A DNA stretch of 64,000 bases from Streptomyces ficellus. Lineage in GTDB: Bacteria > Actinomycetota > Actinomycetes > Streptomycetales > Streptomycetaceae. A program made the translations under genes and the position numbers. Where the stretch lies: NCBI RefSeq assembly GCF_009739905.1, contig NZ_CP034279.1, positions 5,580,001 to 5,644,000 on the forward strand, in the 5' to 3' direction. Position 1 is the first letter of the stretch. Each line of letters begins with the position of its first letter. The notes under the pieces were generated by a model. That model searched no databases, was not told the origin of the DNA, and saw only the letters and a list, made by a program, of their open reading frames with translations. This document shows positions 1-10,247 of the stretch, piece after piece.

Positions 1-201
1 CACGTACAGCCCGGTGAGGCAGTTGAAGAAGGTCGTCTTGCCGGCGCCGTTGGGGCCGATGAGGCCGACGATCTCGCCGCTGTTGACGGTGAGGCTGACG
101 TCGCGTACGGCGGTGAGGCCGCCGAAGCGCATGGTCACGCCGCTGGCGTCGAGGACGGTGGTGGTGGCCGGTGCGGCCGCGGTGGCAGTGGTGGTGGTCA
201 T
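1..201 (-). CDS. livG: Branched-chain amino-acid ABC transporter, ATP-binding subunit (5' part only)
   Basis: Only the first 67 codons are inside the window; the gene runs off the left edge. The ATG at 201 follows the end of livM by six bases, so the genes are co-transcribed. After a Thr/Ala-rich start comes a typical ABC beginning with the Walker A motif GPNGAGKT at residues 49-56, followed by TFFNCLTGLYV, as in LivG proteins. The subunit would energise uptake of leucine, isoleucine and valine through LivH/LivM at the inner face of the membrane. Family assignment is secure from context and Walker A; the rest of the protein is not visible. Confidence 0.9.
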   Translation of the reverse strand, partial: MTTTTATAAAPATTTVLDASGVTMRFGGLTAVRDVSLTVNSGEIVGLIGPNGAGKTTFFNCLTGLYV

Positions 202-207
202 GATGTG

Positions 208-2016
208 TTACGCCCCCGCCTTGGTGATGCCGACGGCGCCGTCGGGGAGCTTCTCGTCGGGTACGTCGAGCTGGCCGGTCTCGTGGAACTCCAGCTGCTT
301 GCGGCGGTCGGCGACCAGGCCTTCGGGGCGGAAGCGCATCAGGATGATGAGCGCGACACCGAAGAGGAGCAGCTGGTAGTCCTGCATGAACTGGAGCTTG
401 GCCGGGATGAGGTAGAGCAGTGCGGCGCCGATGAGCGGGCCGCCGATGGTGCCCATGCCGCCGAGGATGACCGCGGCGAGCAGGAAGGCGCTGTTGGGCG
501 GTACGGATCCGGCGAACTGGTACTGCTCGGGGGTGACGCTGTAACCGAGGTGGGCCTGGACGGTGCCGGCGAGGCCGGCGAGCGCGGCGCCGAGGGCGAA
601 GGCGAGCAGCTTGAGCCGGAAGCCGTTGATGCCCATGGCGGTGGCGGCGGTCTCGTCCTCGCGGATGGCGACCCAGGCGCGGCCGATGCGGGAGTCGGCG
701 GAGCGCCGGAAGACCAGCACCACGACGGCGGTGAAGAGCAGCATCAGCAGGAAGTAGTTGCCGGACCGGGTGAGGTCGAAGCCGCCGACGTTGTGGGTGA
801 GCCCGAAGTCGAATCCGAAGACGTTGAGGTCGGGGATGTTCGGGATGCCCTGGGCGCCGTTGGTGATGTCGGGTCCGCTGGTGCCGTTGAGGTTGAGCAT
901 GGCGAGGCGGAAGATCTCACCGAAGCCGAGGGTGACGATGGCGAGGTAGTCGCCGCGCAGCCGCAGGGTGGGGGCACCGATGAGGACGCCGAAGATCAGC
1001 GAGACGGCGGCGCCGGTGAGGACGGCGGCCCAGAAGGGGAAGTGGACGCCGATCGACGACTGGGGCGAGCCGGAGACCAGGGCGGCGGTGTAGGCGCCGA
1101 CGCCGAGGAAGGCCACGTATCCCAGGTCGAGGAGGCCGGCGAGGCCGACGACCACGTTGAGGCCGAGCGCCACGGTCGCGAAGATCAGGATGTTCGCGCC
1201 GATCAGGGTGAACTGGTCGTTGCTCTGCGAGAACGGGAAGCAGATCGCGGCCGCGAAGGCGGCGCCCATGGTGACGGTGCGGTGCTTGGCCGTCAGGGCG
1301 TTGACGCGGGCGACGAGGCCGGCGCGGTTGATGGCCGTGAAACCGAACGCCACGGTGATCAGGAAGCCGATGAACAACTCGGCGTAGTCGGTGTCGATGC
1401 CGTACACGAAGACGTACAGGCCGACGGCGAAGGCGCCGATGATGATCAGGACCTCGGCCCAGGACGAGAGTTCCTTGGCGCGCGGCGGCCGGGGGGCCGA
1501 GAGGCTGTGGCGCAGCCGCGGCCAGAAGCCGGTGCCGGCGTCGTCGTCGGGCTCCTGGTCGGCGGGGAGGCCGAAGGCGCCGATGACGGCGATGACGGCT
1601 CCGAGGCCGGAGACCCAGGCGCCGGGCTCGAGGTTGACGAGGCCGCCGAGGGTGGTGGATATGGCGGCGATGGCGTAGCCGGTGGTGCCGAGTACGCCGA
1701 GGGTGAGGAGGCGTACGGGGCTGTTGGTACCGCCGGGGGTGAGCCAGCCGAGGCCCTTGACGCCGTATCCGGAGAGGACGAACAGCAGGGCGAGGGCGGC
1801 GCCGACCAGGGTGAGGACCTGGAGGCCGCCGGGGTAGCCGGTGACGGTGAGGTCGCCGGGGAACTCGTCGGTCCACGTCCAGGCGAGGAACGTGCCGGCG
1901 AGGGCGAGTGCGGATCCCGCGAGGGCGGTGATCCGCGCGGCCGCGGCCGGCAGGGGGAGGAGGGCCGCGGGTGCCGTGGTGTCGGCGGCGGGGGTGTTCT
2001 TGGTGATCGTCGTCAT
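208..2016 (-). CDS. livM: Branched-chain amino-acid ABC transporter permease LivM (long form)
   Basis: This 602-residue permease is the second membrane subunit of the Liv importer. The C-terminal half has the LivM signature region (GLNVVVGLAGLLDLGYVAFLGVGAYTAAL and the following GLxLRGDYLAIVTLGFGEIFR segment) and many hydrophobic helices. The N-terminal part is about 200 residues longer than the E. coli type and carries extra hydrophobic segments, a form seen in actinomycetes. I chose the ATG at 2016 because it lies five bases after the livH stop. A longer in-frame reading to 2481 would run antisense-like through livH and has non-Streptomyces composition. It sits between livH and livG in one operon. 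Confidence 0.9.
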   Translation of the reverse strand: MTTITKNTPAADTTAPAALLPLPAAAARITALAGSALALAGTFLAWTWTDEFPGDLTVTGYPGGLQVLTLVGAALALLFVLSGYGVKGLGWLTPGGTNSPVRLLTLGVLGTTGYAIAAISTTLGGLVNLEPGAWVSGLGAVIAVIGAFGLPADQEPDDDAGTGFWPRLRHSLSAPRPPRAKELSSWAEVLIIIGAFAVGLYVFVYGIDTDYAELFIGFLITVAFGFTAINRAGLVARVNALTAKHRTVTMGAAFAAAICFPFSQSNDQFTLIGANILIFATVALGLNVVVGLAGLLDLGYVAFLGVGAYTAALVSGSPQSSIGVHFPFWAAVLTGAAVSLIFGVLIGAPTLRLRGDYLAIVTLGFGEIFRLAMLNLNGTSGPDITNGAQGIPNIPDLNVFGFDFGLTHNVGGFDLTRSGNYFLLMLLFTAVVVLVFRRSADSRIGRAWVAIREDETAATAMGINGFRLKLLAFALGAALAGLAGTVQAHLGYSVTPEQYQFAGSVPPNSAFLLAAVILGGMGTIGGPLIGAALLYLIPAKLQFMQDYQLLLFGVALIILMRFRPEGLVADRRKQLEFHETGQLDVPDEKLPDGAVGITKAGA

Positions 2017-2021
2017 GGTGT

Positions 2022-2951
2022 TCACGCCCTGTCCGCGACTCGTTCGCCAAGGAGGCCCTGGGGACGGATGAGGAGGACGAGGATCAGGAGGCTGAAGGCC
2101 CAGACGTCCTTCCAGCCGCCGCCACCGAAGAGCTCCATGCCGGGGATCTCTCCGACGTAGCCGGTGGCGAGGGACTCGGCGATGCCGAGGACGACGCCGC
2201 CGAGCATGGCGCCGTAGATGTTGCCGATTCCGCCGAGCACGGCGGCGGTGAAGGCCTTGAGGCCCATGAGGAAGCCCATGCGGAAGCCGACCTGGCCGTT
2301 CTTGAGGCCGTAGGCGACCGCGGCGATGGCGGCGAACGCGGCACCGATGGCGAAGGCCATGACGATGATGCGGTCGGTGTTGATGCCCATCAGCTTGGCG
2401 GTGTCGGGGTCCTGCGCGGTGGCCTGCATGCCGCGGCCGGAGCGGGTCTTCGTGACGAAGAAGCCGAGGGCGAGCATGCACAGCGGGGCGGCGACGAGGA
2501 CGAAGACGTCACCGCGCTGGATGGTGGCGCCGAAGACCTCGAAGGGCGCGCCGTCGAACTGCGGGAAGGAGCGGTCCTTCTTGGCGTCGGGGTAGAGCAT
2601 CCACACGGCCTGCTGGAGGGCGATGGACAGGCCGATCGCCGTGATCAGCGGCGCGAGCCGTGGAGCGCTGCGCAGCGGCCGGTAGGCGAATCGTTCCGCT
2701 GCCGTGGCGACGGCGACCGAGACGAAGACGCCTCCGAGGATCATCAGCGGGATGGCGGCGCCGAGGGAGAACCCGGACGGCAGGATGAGGAAGACGGTCA
2801 GGGCGCCGAAGCCGCCGACCATGAAGATCTCGCCGTGGGCGAAGTTGATGAGCTGGACGATTCCGTAGACCATCGTGTAGCCGACAGCGATGAGACCGTA
2901 CATCGCGCCGAGGATGAGTCCATTGGCCAGCTGTTGCGGCAGTTCGTGCAC
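2022..2951 (-). CDS. livH: Branched-chain amino-acid ABC transporter permease LivH
   Basis: A 309-residue integral membrane protein with the LivH-type opening (NGLILGAMYGLIAVGYTMVYGIVQLINFAHGE is characteristic of this family) and about eight hydrophobic segments. With LivM it forms the translocation pore for branched-chain amino acids. The GTG at 2951 is preferred over the upstream in-frame ATG at 3029 because GGAGG stands seven bases before it and because the conserved family sequence begins right there. It follows the substrate-binding protein gene by about 100 bases and is tightly spaced to livM. Confidence 0.9.
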   Translation of the reverse strand: MHELPQQLANGLILGAMYGLIAVGYTMVYGIVQLINFAHGEIFMVGGFGALTVFLILPSGFSLGAAIPLMILGGVFVSVAVATAAERFAYRPLRSAPRLAPLITAIGLSIALQQAVWMLYPDAKKDRSFPQFDGAPFEVFGATIQRGDVFVLVAAPLCMLALGFFVTKTRSGRGMQATAQDPDTAKLMGINTDRIIVMAFAIGAAFAAIAAVAYGLKNGQVGFRMGFLMGLKAFTAAVLGGIGNIYGAMLGGVVLGIAESLATGYVGEIPGMELFGGGGWKDVWAFSLLILVLLIRPQGLLGERVADRA

Positions 2952-3051
2952 CGCAGGGCCTCCGTGAAGTGGTTCGGATAAGGCGCCGCGCGGGGGCGCT
3001 GGTGGCGCTCCCGCGCGGCCTGGGTTCAATGAGTGAGGCGGGAGGGGCCGG

Positions 3052-4284
3052 TTACGGCTTGACGGCCTCGCTCAGCTTGGGGACCCAGGCGCCCTTGTCG
3101 ACCTGGTAGGCGGTCATCATGGTGTTCGTGGTGTCGCCGAACTCGTCGAAGGAGACGGGGCCGGTGACGCCCTCGAACTTGACCTTGCTCATGGCCGCCA
3201 GGACCTTGGCGCGGGCGTCGTCGGGGAGCTTGCCGCCGTTGTCGGCAACGGCGATCTTGACGGCCTCGATGATCGACCAGGTGGCGTCGTAGGTGCCGCC
3301 GCCGTAGGCCTCGTAGGCGTCCTTGTAGCCGGCGGTCTTGTAGTCCGCGATGAACTTCTTGGCGGACTCCAGCTGCTCCACGGGCTTGCCGACGGAGGTG
3401 GCCAGGTCGCCCTGGGCCTTCTTGTTCAGCTTCGGGAACTCACCGCTGTAGATGCCGTCGCCGCCCATGAGCGGGATGGCGCTGCCGCTGTCCTTGAGCT
3501 GCTGGCTCAGCGGCGCGGCGGCGGGGTACTCACCGCCGTAGTAGAGGGCCTTGGCGCCGGAGCTCTTGACCTTGGTGACGACGGCGTTGAAGTCGCGGTC
3601 GTCGGGGTTGACGTGGTCGGTGCCGACGATCTTGCCGCCGAGCTTGGTGAAGGTGTCCTTGAAGGAGGCGGCGAGGCCGGCGCCGTAGGTCTTCTGGTCG
3701 TCGATCAGGTAGACCTGCTTGATCTTCGCGGTGTTGAAGAGGTAGTTCGCCGCGAAGGCGCCCTGGACCTGGTCCGTGGTGGCGGTGCGGAAGAAGCTCT
3801 TGAACGGGCGCTTCTTGTCGCCGGCCTTCCAGCCGTCGCCCTGGGTCAGCTCCGTGCCGGTGTTGGCGGGGGAGACCTGGACGAGCCCGGCGTCGTTCAG
3901 CGGCTTCTGCATGGACTGCGAGACGCTGGAGTTCAGCGGGCCGACGACACCGAGGACGTCGTCGTTGCTGATGAATTTGCTGGCGTTCTGCTGTCCGACC
4001 GACGGCTGTGCCTGGTCGTCGAGCGCTTCGACCTTGAATTCGACGCCAGGGACGACGTTGTCCTTGTTGGCGGTCTTGGCCGCGAGGTCGGCGGAGTTCT
4101 TGATGCCGAGGCCGAGGGCGGAGAGGTCACCCGTCAGCGGCGCGTCGACGCCGATGACGACGGTGGTCTTCTTGCCATCGCTGCTGTCGCCGCCACCCTT
4201 GTCGTCGCGCGACCCACAGGCCGTAAGAGTCAGTGCTCCGGTGGTGAGCACTGCGGTGAGTATGAACAACGATCGCTGTCGCAC
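3052..4284 (-). CDS. Branched-chain amino-acid ABC transporter substrate-binding lipoprotein
   Basis: A 410-residue extracytoplasmic solute-binding protein of the LivK/type I periplasmic-binding fold. The N-terminus is a lipoprotein signal with a lipobox LTAC, so the mature protein would be anchored at Cys by diacylglycerol on the outer face of the membrane. Two Rossmann-like lobes typical of peripla_BP_6 follow (VIGVDAPLTGDLSALG near the start, GVVGPLNSS around residue 110). Start GTG 4284 has GGAAAGGAA about nine bases upstream. It is the promoter-proximal gene of the liv operon and presumably delivers Leu/Ile/Val to LivHM. Confidence 0.9.
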   Translation of the reverse strand: MRQRSLFILTAVLTTGALTLTACGSRDDKGGGDSSDGKKTTVVIGVDAPLTGDLSALGLGIKNSADLAAKTANKDNVVPGVEFKVEALDDQAQPSVGQQNASKFISNDDVLGVVGPLNSSVSQSMQKPLNDAGLVQVSPANTGTELTQGDGWKAGDKKRPFKSFFRTATTDQVQGAFAANYLFNTAKIKQVYLIDDQKTYGAGLAASFKDTFTKLGGKIVGTDHVNPDDRDFNAVVTKVKSSGAKALYYGGEYPAAAPLSQQLKDSGSAIPLMGGDGIYSGEFPKLNKKAQGDLATSVGKPVEQLESAKKFIADYKTAGYKDAYEAYGGGTYDATWSIIEAVKIAVADNGGKLPDDARAKVLAAMSKVKFEGVTGPVSFDEFGDTTNTMMTAYQVDKGAWVPKLSEAVKP

Positions 4285-5288
4285 GAAGGGGTTCCTTTCC
4301 CTGGCGCGGTCTCCTCGCTCGAGGAGCCGTTGCGAGCGCCGGGCCGTACATGGCGTGAAGAAGGGCCGTGCAGTTGACGCGCCCGGCGGCGCGGTGACTG
4401 GCCGTGACTCTAGGCGCAGCCGGGGCGGGCCGGGAGCGCCAGAGACAGGATGTGACGCTCTTGTTATGCCGTGGCCAAACGTTGCCGATCGGTGGTGGCT
4501 ACACCGGTCGACGAGGGTGGGGGTTCCTTCTCACATGGCGAGAACGCCCAGTTCCGCTAAGGGGCTTGAGCGGATCTTGCTACTTACGCGGGGGTCGGCC
4601 GTGATGATCGCCGGGAGGGCGTCCGGGAGGGCCGCGGGGTCCTCGTGCCCCTCCACGGGGGTGTCGGCGCCCTTCCCGTGATCGTCACTCAGAGTGACGG
4701 AGGCCGGGTGGTCGGCGGGCCACGGCGGAGATCGTCGCGCGGGGGTGACGAGTGGGTCGGCGGCCCTCGCGGGGGAGGCGCCGGGGTGGTGTCCGGGGGG
4801 TCCCCGGCGGGGTCGGCGCGGGCGCCGCGAAGGGCCTGGCGAGGGGCCGTGGGCGCCACCCGGAAGGAACGGTTCCCGTCCCGTGATGAGGCTCTTGTGT
4901 GTGAAGTCCCGTTCCGTACGCCCTGGTGACCGGATTCCGCCGGTGGTGTCCGGTGAGCGCGACACCGAGTCCGGTAGGTGAAGTGCCTGAACGCAGACGG
5001 GAGTTGGGGTGGGCGGAAAATCCCCCCGTGGAAAGGTGCGCCGCGCGGGTGGGGCGGGTGTCGGCGGACGGGGGAAGACGGGCGTGGCGCGAGTGCCCGT
5101 TGAGGCGTGTGGTGCTCTCATGGGACGGCTGGGAGCGGCGGCTCGGCCGCTCCCTCGCACCCCCGGTTCTCAACTGTGTGTAAGCAGTGGAGGGTTGGGT
5201 GGTCTGGTGTCGCTGATGCGGAGGCGGTGCAATGTGTGTGCGCTTCCCGCGTGATGGTCACACCCACCGGTCCTTGGAGGCAGGCACG
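4285..5288. other. 1-kb region without a recognised gene
   Basis: This region separates the liv operon (leftward) from the S15 peptidase (rightward) and must hold both promoters. I find no reading frame with recognisable domains. The longest candidate, 4531-5160 on the minus strand, has weak codon bias and uses TTA, TCA, AGT and GTA near its end. An imperfect hairpin (CCGCTAAG at 4554-4561 against CTTGAGCGG at 4565-4573) is visible. TAGAGT at 4407-4412 on the minus strand could be a -10 for the liv operon, but no convincing -35 accompanies it. Confidence 0.4.
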
Positions 5289-7271
5289 ATGGCGCGACCC
5301 CCCGGAACACGCACCCCGCACGCCCTCCGCGCCCTCGGCGTGGCGGCCCTCGCCGCCGCCCTGGTCGCCGCCGCCCCCGCGCCGTCCCCGGGAGCCGCCG
5401 GCGAGGGCCCCGGCCTGCGGATCGAGGGCCGCGCGACCCAGCCGGTCTTCTCCCGCGCCGACGCGGTGTATCAACAGGTGGACATCGAGACGGCGACGGA
5501 CAGCGACGAAGACGGCAGGCCCGACACCGTCAGGATGCGCATCCTGCGCCCCCGCGAGACCGGTGCCGGACTGAAGGTCGCGACCATCGTCGAGGCCAGC
5601 CCGTACTGGGGCGGCGGCAACGACGTCCCCTTCCACGAGGTCGACGTGGAGGAGGACGGACTGCCCCCGAACCCGCCCCCGGGCTCCCCCCGACCGCCCG
5701 CAGGTAAGGGGCACCGGGGCCTTCCGGGCCTGTTCCAGGGCGTTGACTCCCGTGCCGGAGGCACCGGCGCCCCCACCGCCGCCTCCGTGGTCTTCCCCGG
5801 GTACACCGACAACTACTTCCTGCCCCGCGGGTACGCCGTCGCCCAGCTCGACAGCGTCGGCACGGGCGGATCGACGGGCTGCCCCGTCTCCGGCGGCCGT
5901 GCGGAGACGCTCGGCGCGAAGGCGGCCGTCGACTGGCTGAACGGACGCGCCCGCGCCCGGGACCTCCAGGGCCGGCCCGCCGTCGCGACCTGGTCCACCG
6001 GGAAGACGGCGCTGATGGGCATCTCGTACAACGGGACCCTCCCCACCGCCGTGGCCACCACCGGTGTGGAGGGGCTCAGGGCCATCGTGCCGATCTCCGG
6101 GATCAGCTCCTGGTACGACTACTACCGGGCGGGCGGCGTCGTGGCGCCCGGCGGCTACCAGGGTGAGGACGCCGACATCCTGGCCAGGGGCGTCTACAGC
6201 CGGGCCGACCGGGACGTGTGCGCACCCGTGCTGGACCGGCTCACCGCCAACCAGGGCCGGGAGAGCGGCGACTACACCGCCTTCTGGCGGGAGCGGGACT
6301 ACCTCAAGGACGTCGGAAGCATCAAGGCCGGTGTCTTCCTGGTCCAGGGCCTCAACGACTGGAACGTGAAGACCCGGCACGCGGGCCGCCTCTGGCAGGC
6401 GCTGGAGGAGCACGATGTGCCGCGCACCCTGTGGCTCCACCAGGCCGGGCACAGCAACCCGATGCCGCTGCGCATGGAGCAGTGGCTGGGCCGCCTCCAC
6501 CAGTGGTTCGACTTCTGGCTGTACGACCTGGACAACGGCGCCCTCGACGCGCCCCGGGTCGAGCTGGAGCGGGCGGACTTCTCCTGGAGCCGGCAATCCG
6601 GCTGGCCCGCGCCCGGCACCCGTGACCTCACCCTGCGGATGCGCCCGGACGGCGGCCTGTCCCGGCTGCCCGCCGCCGGGCCGCCGACCCGGCGGACCCT
6701 CACCGACACGGGCCGCACGGTGCGGGCCGAGCAGCTCGTGACCGCCCCGGACACACCGCACCCCGGCCGGCTGGCCCACACCACCGGACCGCTCGCCGCC
6801 GACCTGCGGATCAGCGGGACGCCGACGGTGTCGCTGCGGGCGTCCCTGGAGGGAACCTCCCCCTATCTGACGGCGCTGCTCGTCGACTACGGGAGGGACA
6901 CCCGCGCCACGGCCGGAACGGAGGCCGACACCTCACAGCTCGTCTGCTACGGCGAGGGAGTCCCCGGCGACACCGGTTGCGCCCATCGGACGCGGCACCG
7001 CACCGAGACCGCCGACTTCAAGATCGTCACCCGTGGCTGGCTGGACGTCCGCAACCGAGACTCGCTGCGGTGGCAGAGCCCGGTCGTGGAAGGGCGGGAG
7101 TACCGGCTGACCTGGGAGATGCAGCCCCAGGACTACGTCTTCAAGAAGGGCCACCGGCTGGGCGTGGTCCTGATCTCCACCGACCACGACTACACCCTGC
7201 GCCACCCGGTCGGCACACGCGTCACGACCCGGTCCGGCTCCGGCAGCGTCACGCTTCCGGTCAGCCCGTAG
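5289..7271 (+). CDS. Secreted peptidase S15 family protein (Xaa-Pro dipeptidyl-peptidase type)
   Basis: A 660-residue protein with an N-terminal signal peptide (Arg-containing start, then an Ala/Leu-rich core to about residue 35). An alpha/beta-hydrolase domain follows, with the S15 nucleophile motif G-I-S-Y-N-G (Ser246). The acid is likely Asp in QGLNDWNV, and the His is in HQAGHSNP. The C-terminal beta-rich domain of the CocE/NonD/Xaa-Pro family follows (about 470-660). It would cleave Xaa-Pro dipeptides or related acyl substrates outside the cell. ATG 5289 is chosen because GGAGG lies eight bases upstream and the signal peptide starts there. Its stop overlaps the convergent thioesterase gene by 11 bases. 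Confidence 0.88.
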   Translation: MARPPGTRTPHALRALGVAALAAALVAAAPAPSPGAAGEGPGLRIEGRATQPVFSRADAVYQQVDIETATDSDEDGRPDTVRMRILRPRETGAGLKVATIVEASPYWGGGNDVPFHEVDVEEDGLPPNPPPGSPRPPAGKGHRGLPGLFQGVDSRAGGTGAPTAASVVFPGYTDNYFLPRGYAVAQLDSVGTGGSTGCPVSGGRAETLGAKAAVDWLNGRARARDLQGRPAVATWSTGKTALMGISYNGTLPTAVATTGVEGLRAIVPISGISSWYDYYRAGGVVAPGGYQGEDADILARGVYSRADRDVCAPVLDRLTANQGRESGDYTAFWRERDYLKDVGSIKAGVFLVQGLNDWNVKTRHAGRLWQALEEHDVPRTLWLHQAGHSNPMPLRMEQWLGRLHQWFDFWLYDLDNGALDAPRVELERADFSWSRQSGWPAPGTRDLTLRMRPDGGLSRLPAAGPPTRRTLTDTGRTVRAEQLVTAPDTPHPGRLAHTTGPLAADLRISGTPTVSLRASLEGTSPYLTALLVDYGRDTRATAGTEADTSQLVCYGEGVPGDTGCAHRTRHRTETADFKIVTRGWLDVRNRDSLRWQSPVVEGREYRLTWEMQPQDYVFKKGHRLGVVLISTDHDYTLRHPVGTRVTTRSGSGSVTLPVSP

Positions 7272-7797
7272 CGCCCGGCGTCGACGCGCCCGGGACGTAC
7301 TCCGCGTCCTTGGGGGCGAGGTCGCGGAGCAGGCAGGTCAGGCGGGCCGTGCACACCCGCTTGTCCTGCTCGTCGGTGATGACGATCTCGTACGTCGCGG
7401 TGGAGCGTCCGCGGTGGACGGGGGTGGCCACGCCGGTCACCATTCCGCTGCGGGCCCCGCGGTGGTGGGTGCAGTTCAGGTCGACGCCCACGGCGATCTT
7501 GGAGGCGCCGCCGTGGAGCATCGAGCCGATCGAGCCGAGGGTCTCGGCGAGCACCGCGGAGGCGCCGCCGTGCAGCAGGCCGTAGGGCTGGGTGTTGCCC
7601 TCCACCGGCATGGTGCCGACGACCCGCTCGGCGGACGCCTCGACGATCCGCACGCCCATCCGCTCGCCGAGGTGCCCGGCGGAGAAGAGGGCGGGCAGGT
7701 CCACACCGAGCGCGGCGTACTCGTCGATGACCTCCTGCGGGAACTTCACCTGCGTCTGCTCGCCCATGGGGCCCGGCTCCGATCGTCGTACGGTCAT
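7261..7797 (-). CDS. PaaI-family hotdog thioesterase
   Basis: A 178-residue single hotdog-fold protein. The motif LLHGGASAVLAETLGS (about residues 73-88) is the hallmark of the PaaI/YbgC-like acyl-CoA thioesterases, with the Asn/Gly/Glu catalytic arrangement in that helix. It likely hydrolyses aromatic or medium-chain acyl-CoA in the cytoplasm. The alternative ATG at 7767 has a better ribosome site (GGAG about nine bases upstream), so the first ten residues may not be translated. It is transcribed in the same direction as the molybdopterin oxidoreductase gene and is separated from it by a near-perfect palindrome, suggesting separate control. Confidence 0.85.
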   Translation of the reverse strand: MTVRRSEPGPMGEQTQVKFPQEVIDEYAALGVDLPALFSAGHLGERMGVRIVEASAERVVGTMPVEGNTQPYGLLHGGASAVLAETLGSIGSMLHGGASKIAVGVDLNCTHHRGARSGMVTGVATPVHRGRSTATYEIVITDEQDKRVCTARLTCLLRDLAPKDAEYVPGASTPGATG

Positions 7798-7812
7798 GTC
7801 CCAGTTGCCCTG

Positions 7813-7828
7813 CCGCCTAAGCGAACGC

Positions 7829-7836
<8 letters not shown>
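7813..7836. promoter_or_regulatory. 24-bp near-perfect palindrome, candidate TetR-type operator
   Basis: The arms CCGCCTAAGCG and CGCTCAGGCGG surround a central AA and match in 10 of 11 positions. The site straddles the stop codon of the oxidoreductase gene and lies just upstream of the thioesterase start. No T-tract follows, so an operator is more likely than a terminator. The core AAGCGNNCGCT resembles operators of TetR regulators that control acyl-CoA metabolism; the regulator is not in the window. Confidence 0.45.
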
Positions 7837-10111
<2,275 letters not shown>

Positions 10112-10217
10112 CGCGCTCTCCCTTGAGCGGTCGTGTCCGACGGACTTCTCGGCTGTACGTCTCCGATCCTGTCACGCGGCACCGACAGCGGCGGACTCCA
10201 GGCCCGCTCGGTCGGGA

Positions 10218-10240
10218 TTGTCAGTGGTCCGTGGCAGGAT
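10218..10240 (+). promoter_or_regulatory. RecA-independent (PafBC-type) DNA-damage promoter of polA
   Basis: TTGTCAGTG (10218-10226), an 8-base spacer and CAGGAT (10235-10240) match the actinobacterial consensus TTGTCRGTG-N8-TANNNT except for C in place of the first T of the -10. The -10 ends seven bases before the GTG start of polA, so the transcript would begin at or within a base or two of the start codon and be leaderless. Four other promoters in the window share the layout. Confidence 0.75.
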
Positions 10241-10247
10241 CGTCCCC

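Noticed and set aside
205..2160. Large + strand frames opposite livM/livH
   Set aside because: Acidic low-complexity translation typical of antisense shadows in GC-rich DNA; the minus strand encodes clear Liv proteins.
4531..5160. 209-codon minus-strand frame
   Set aside because: Weak codon bias, no recognised domain, low-complexity Arg/Pro/Ser composition over most of its length.
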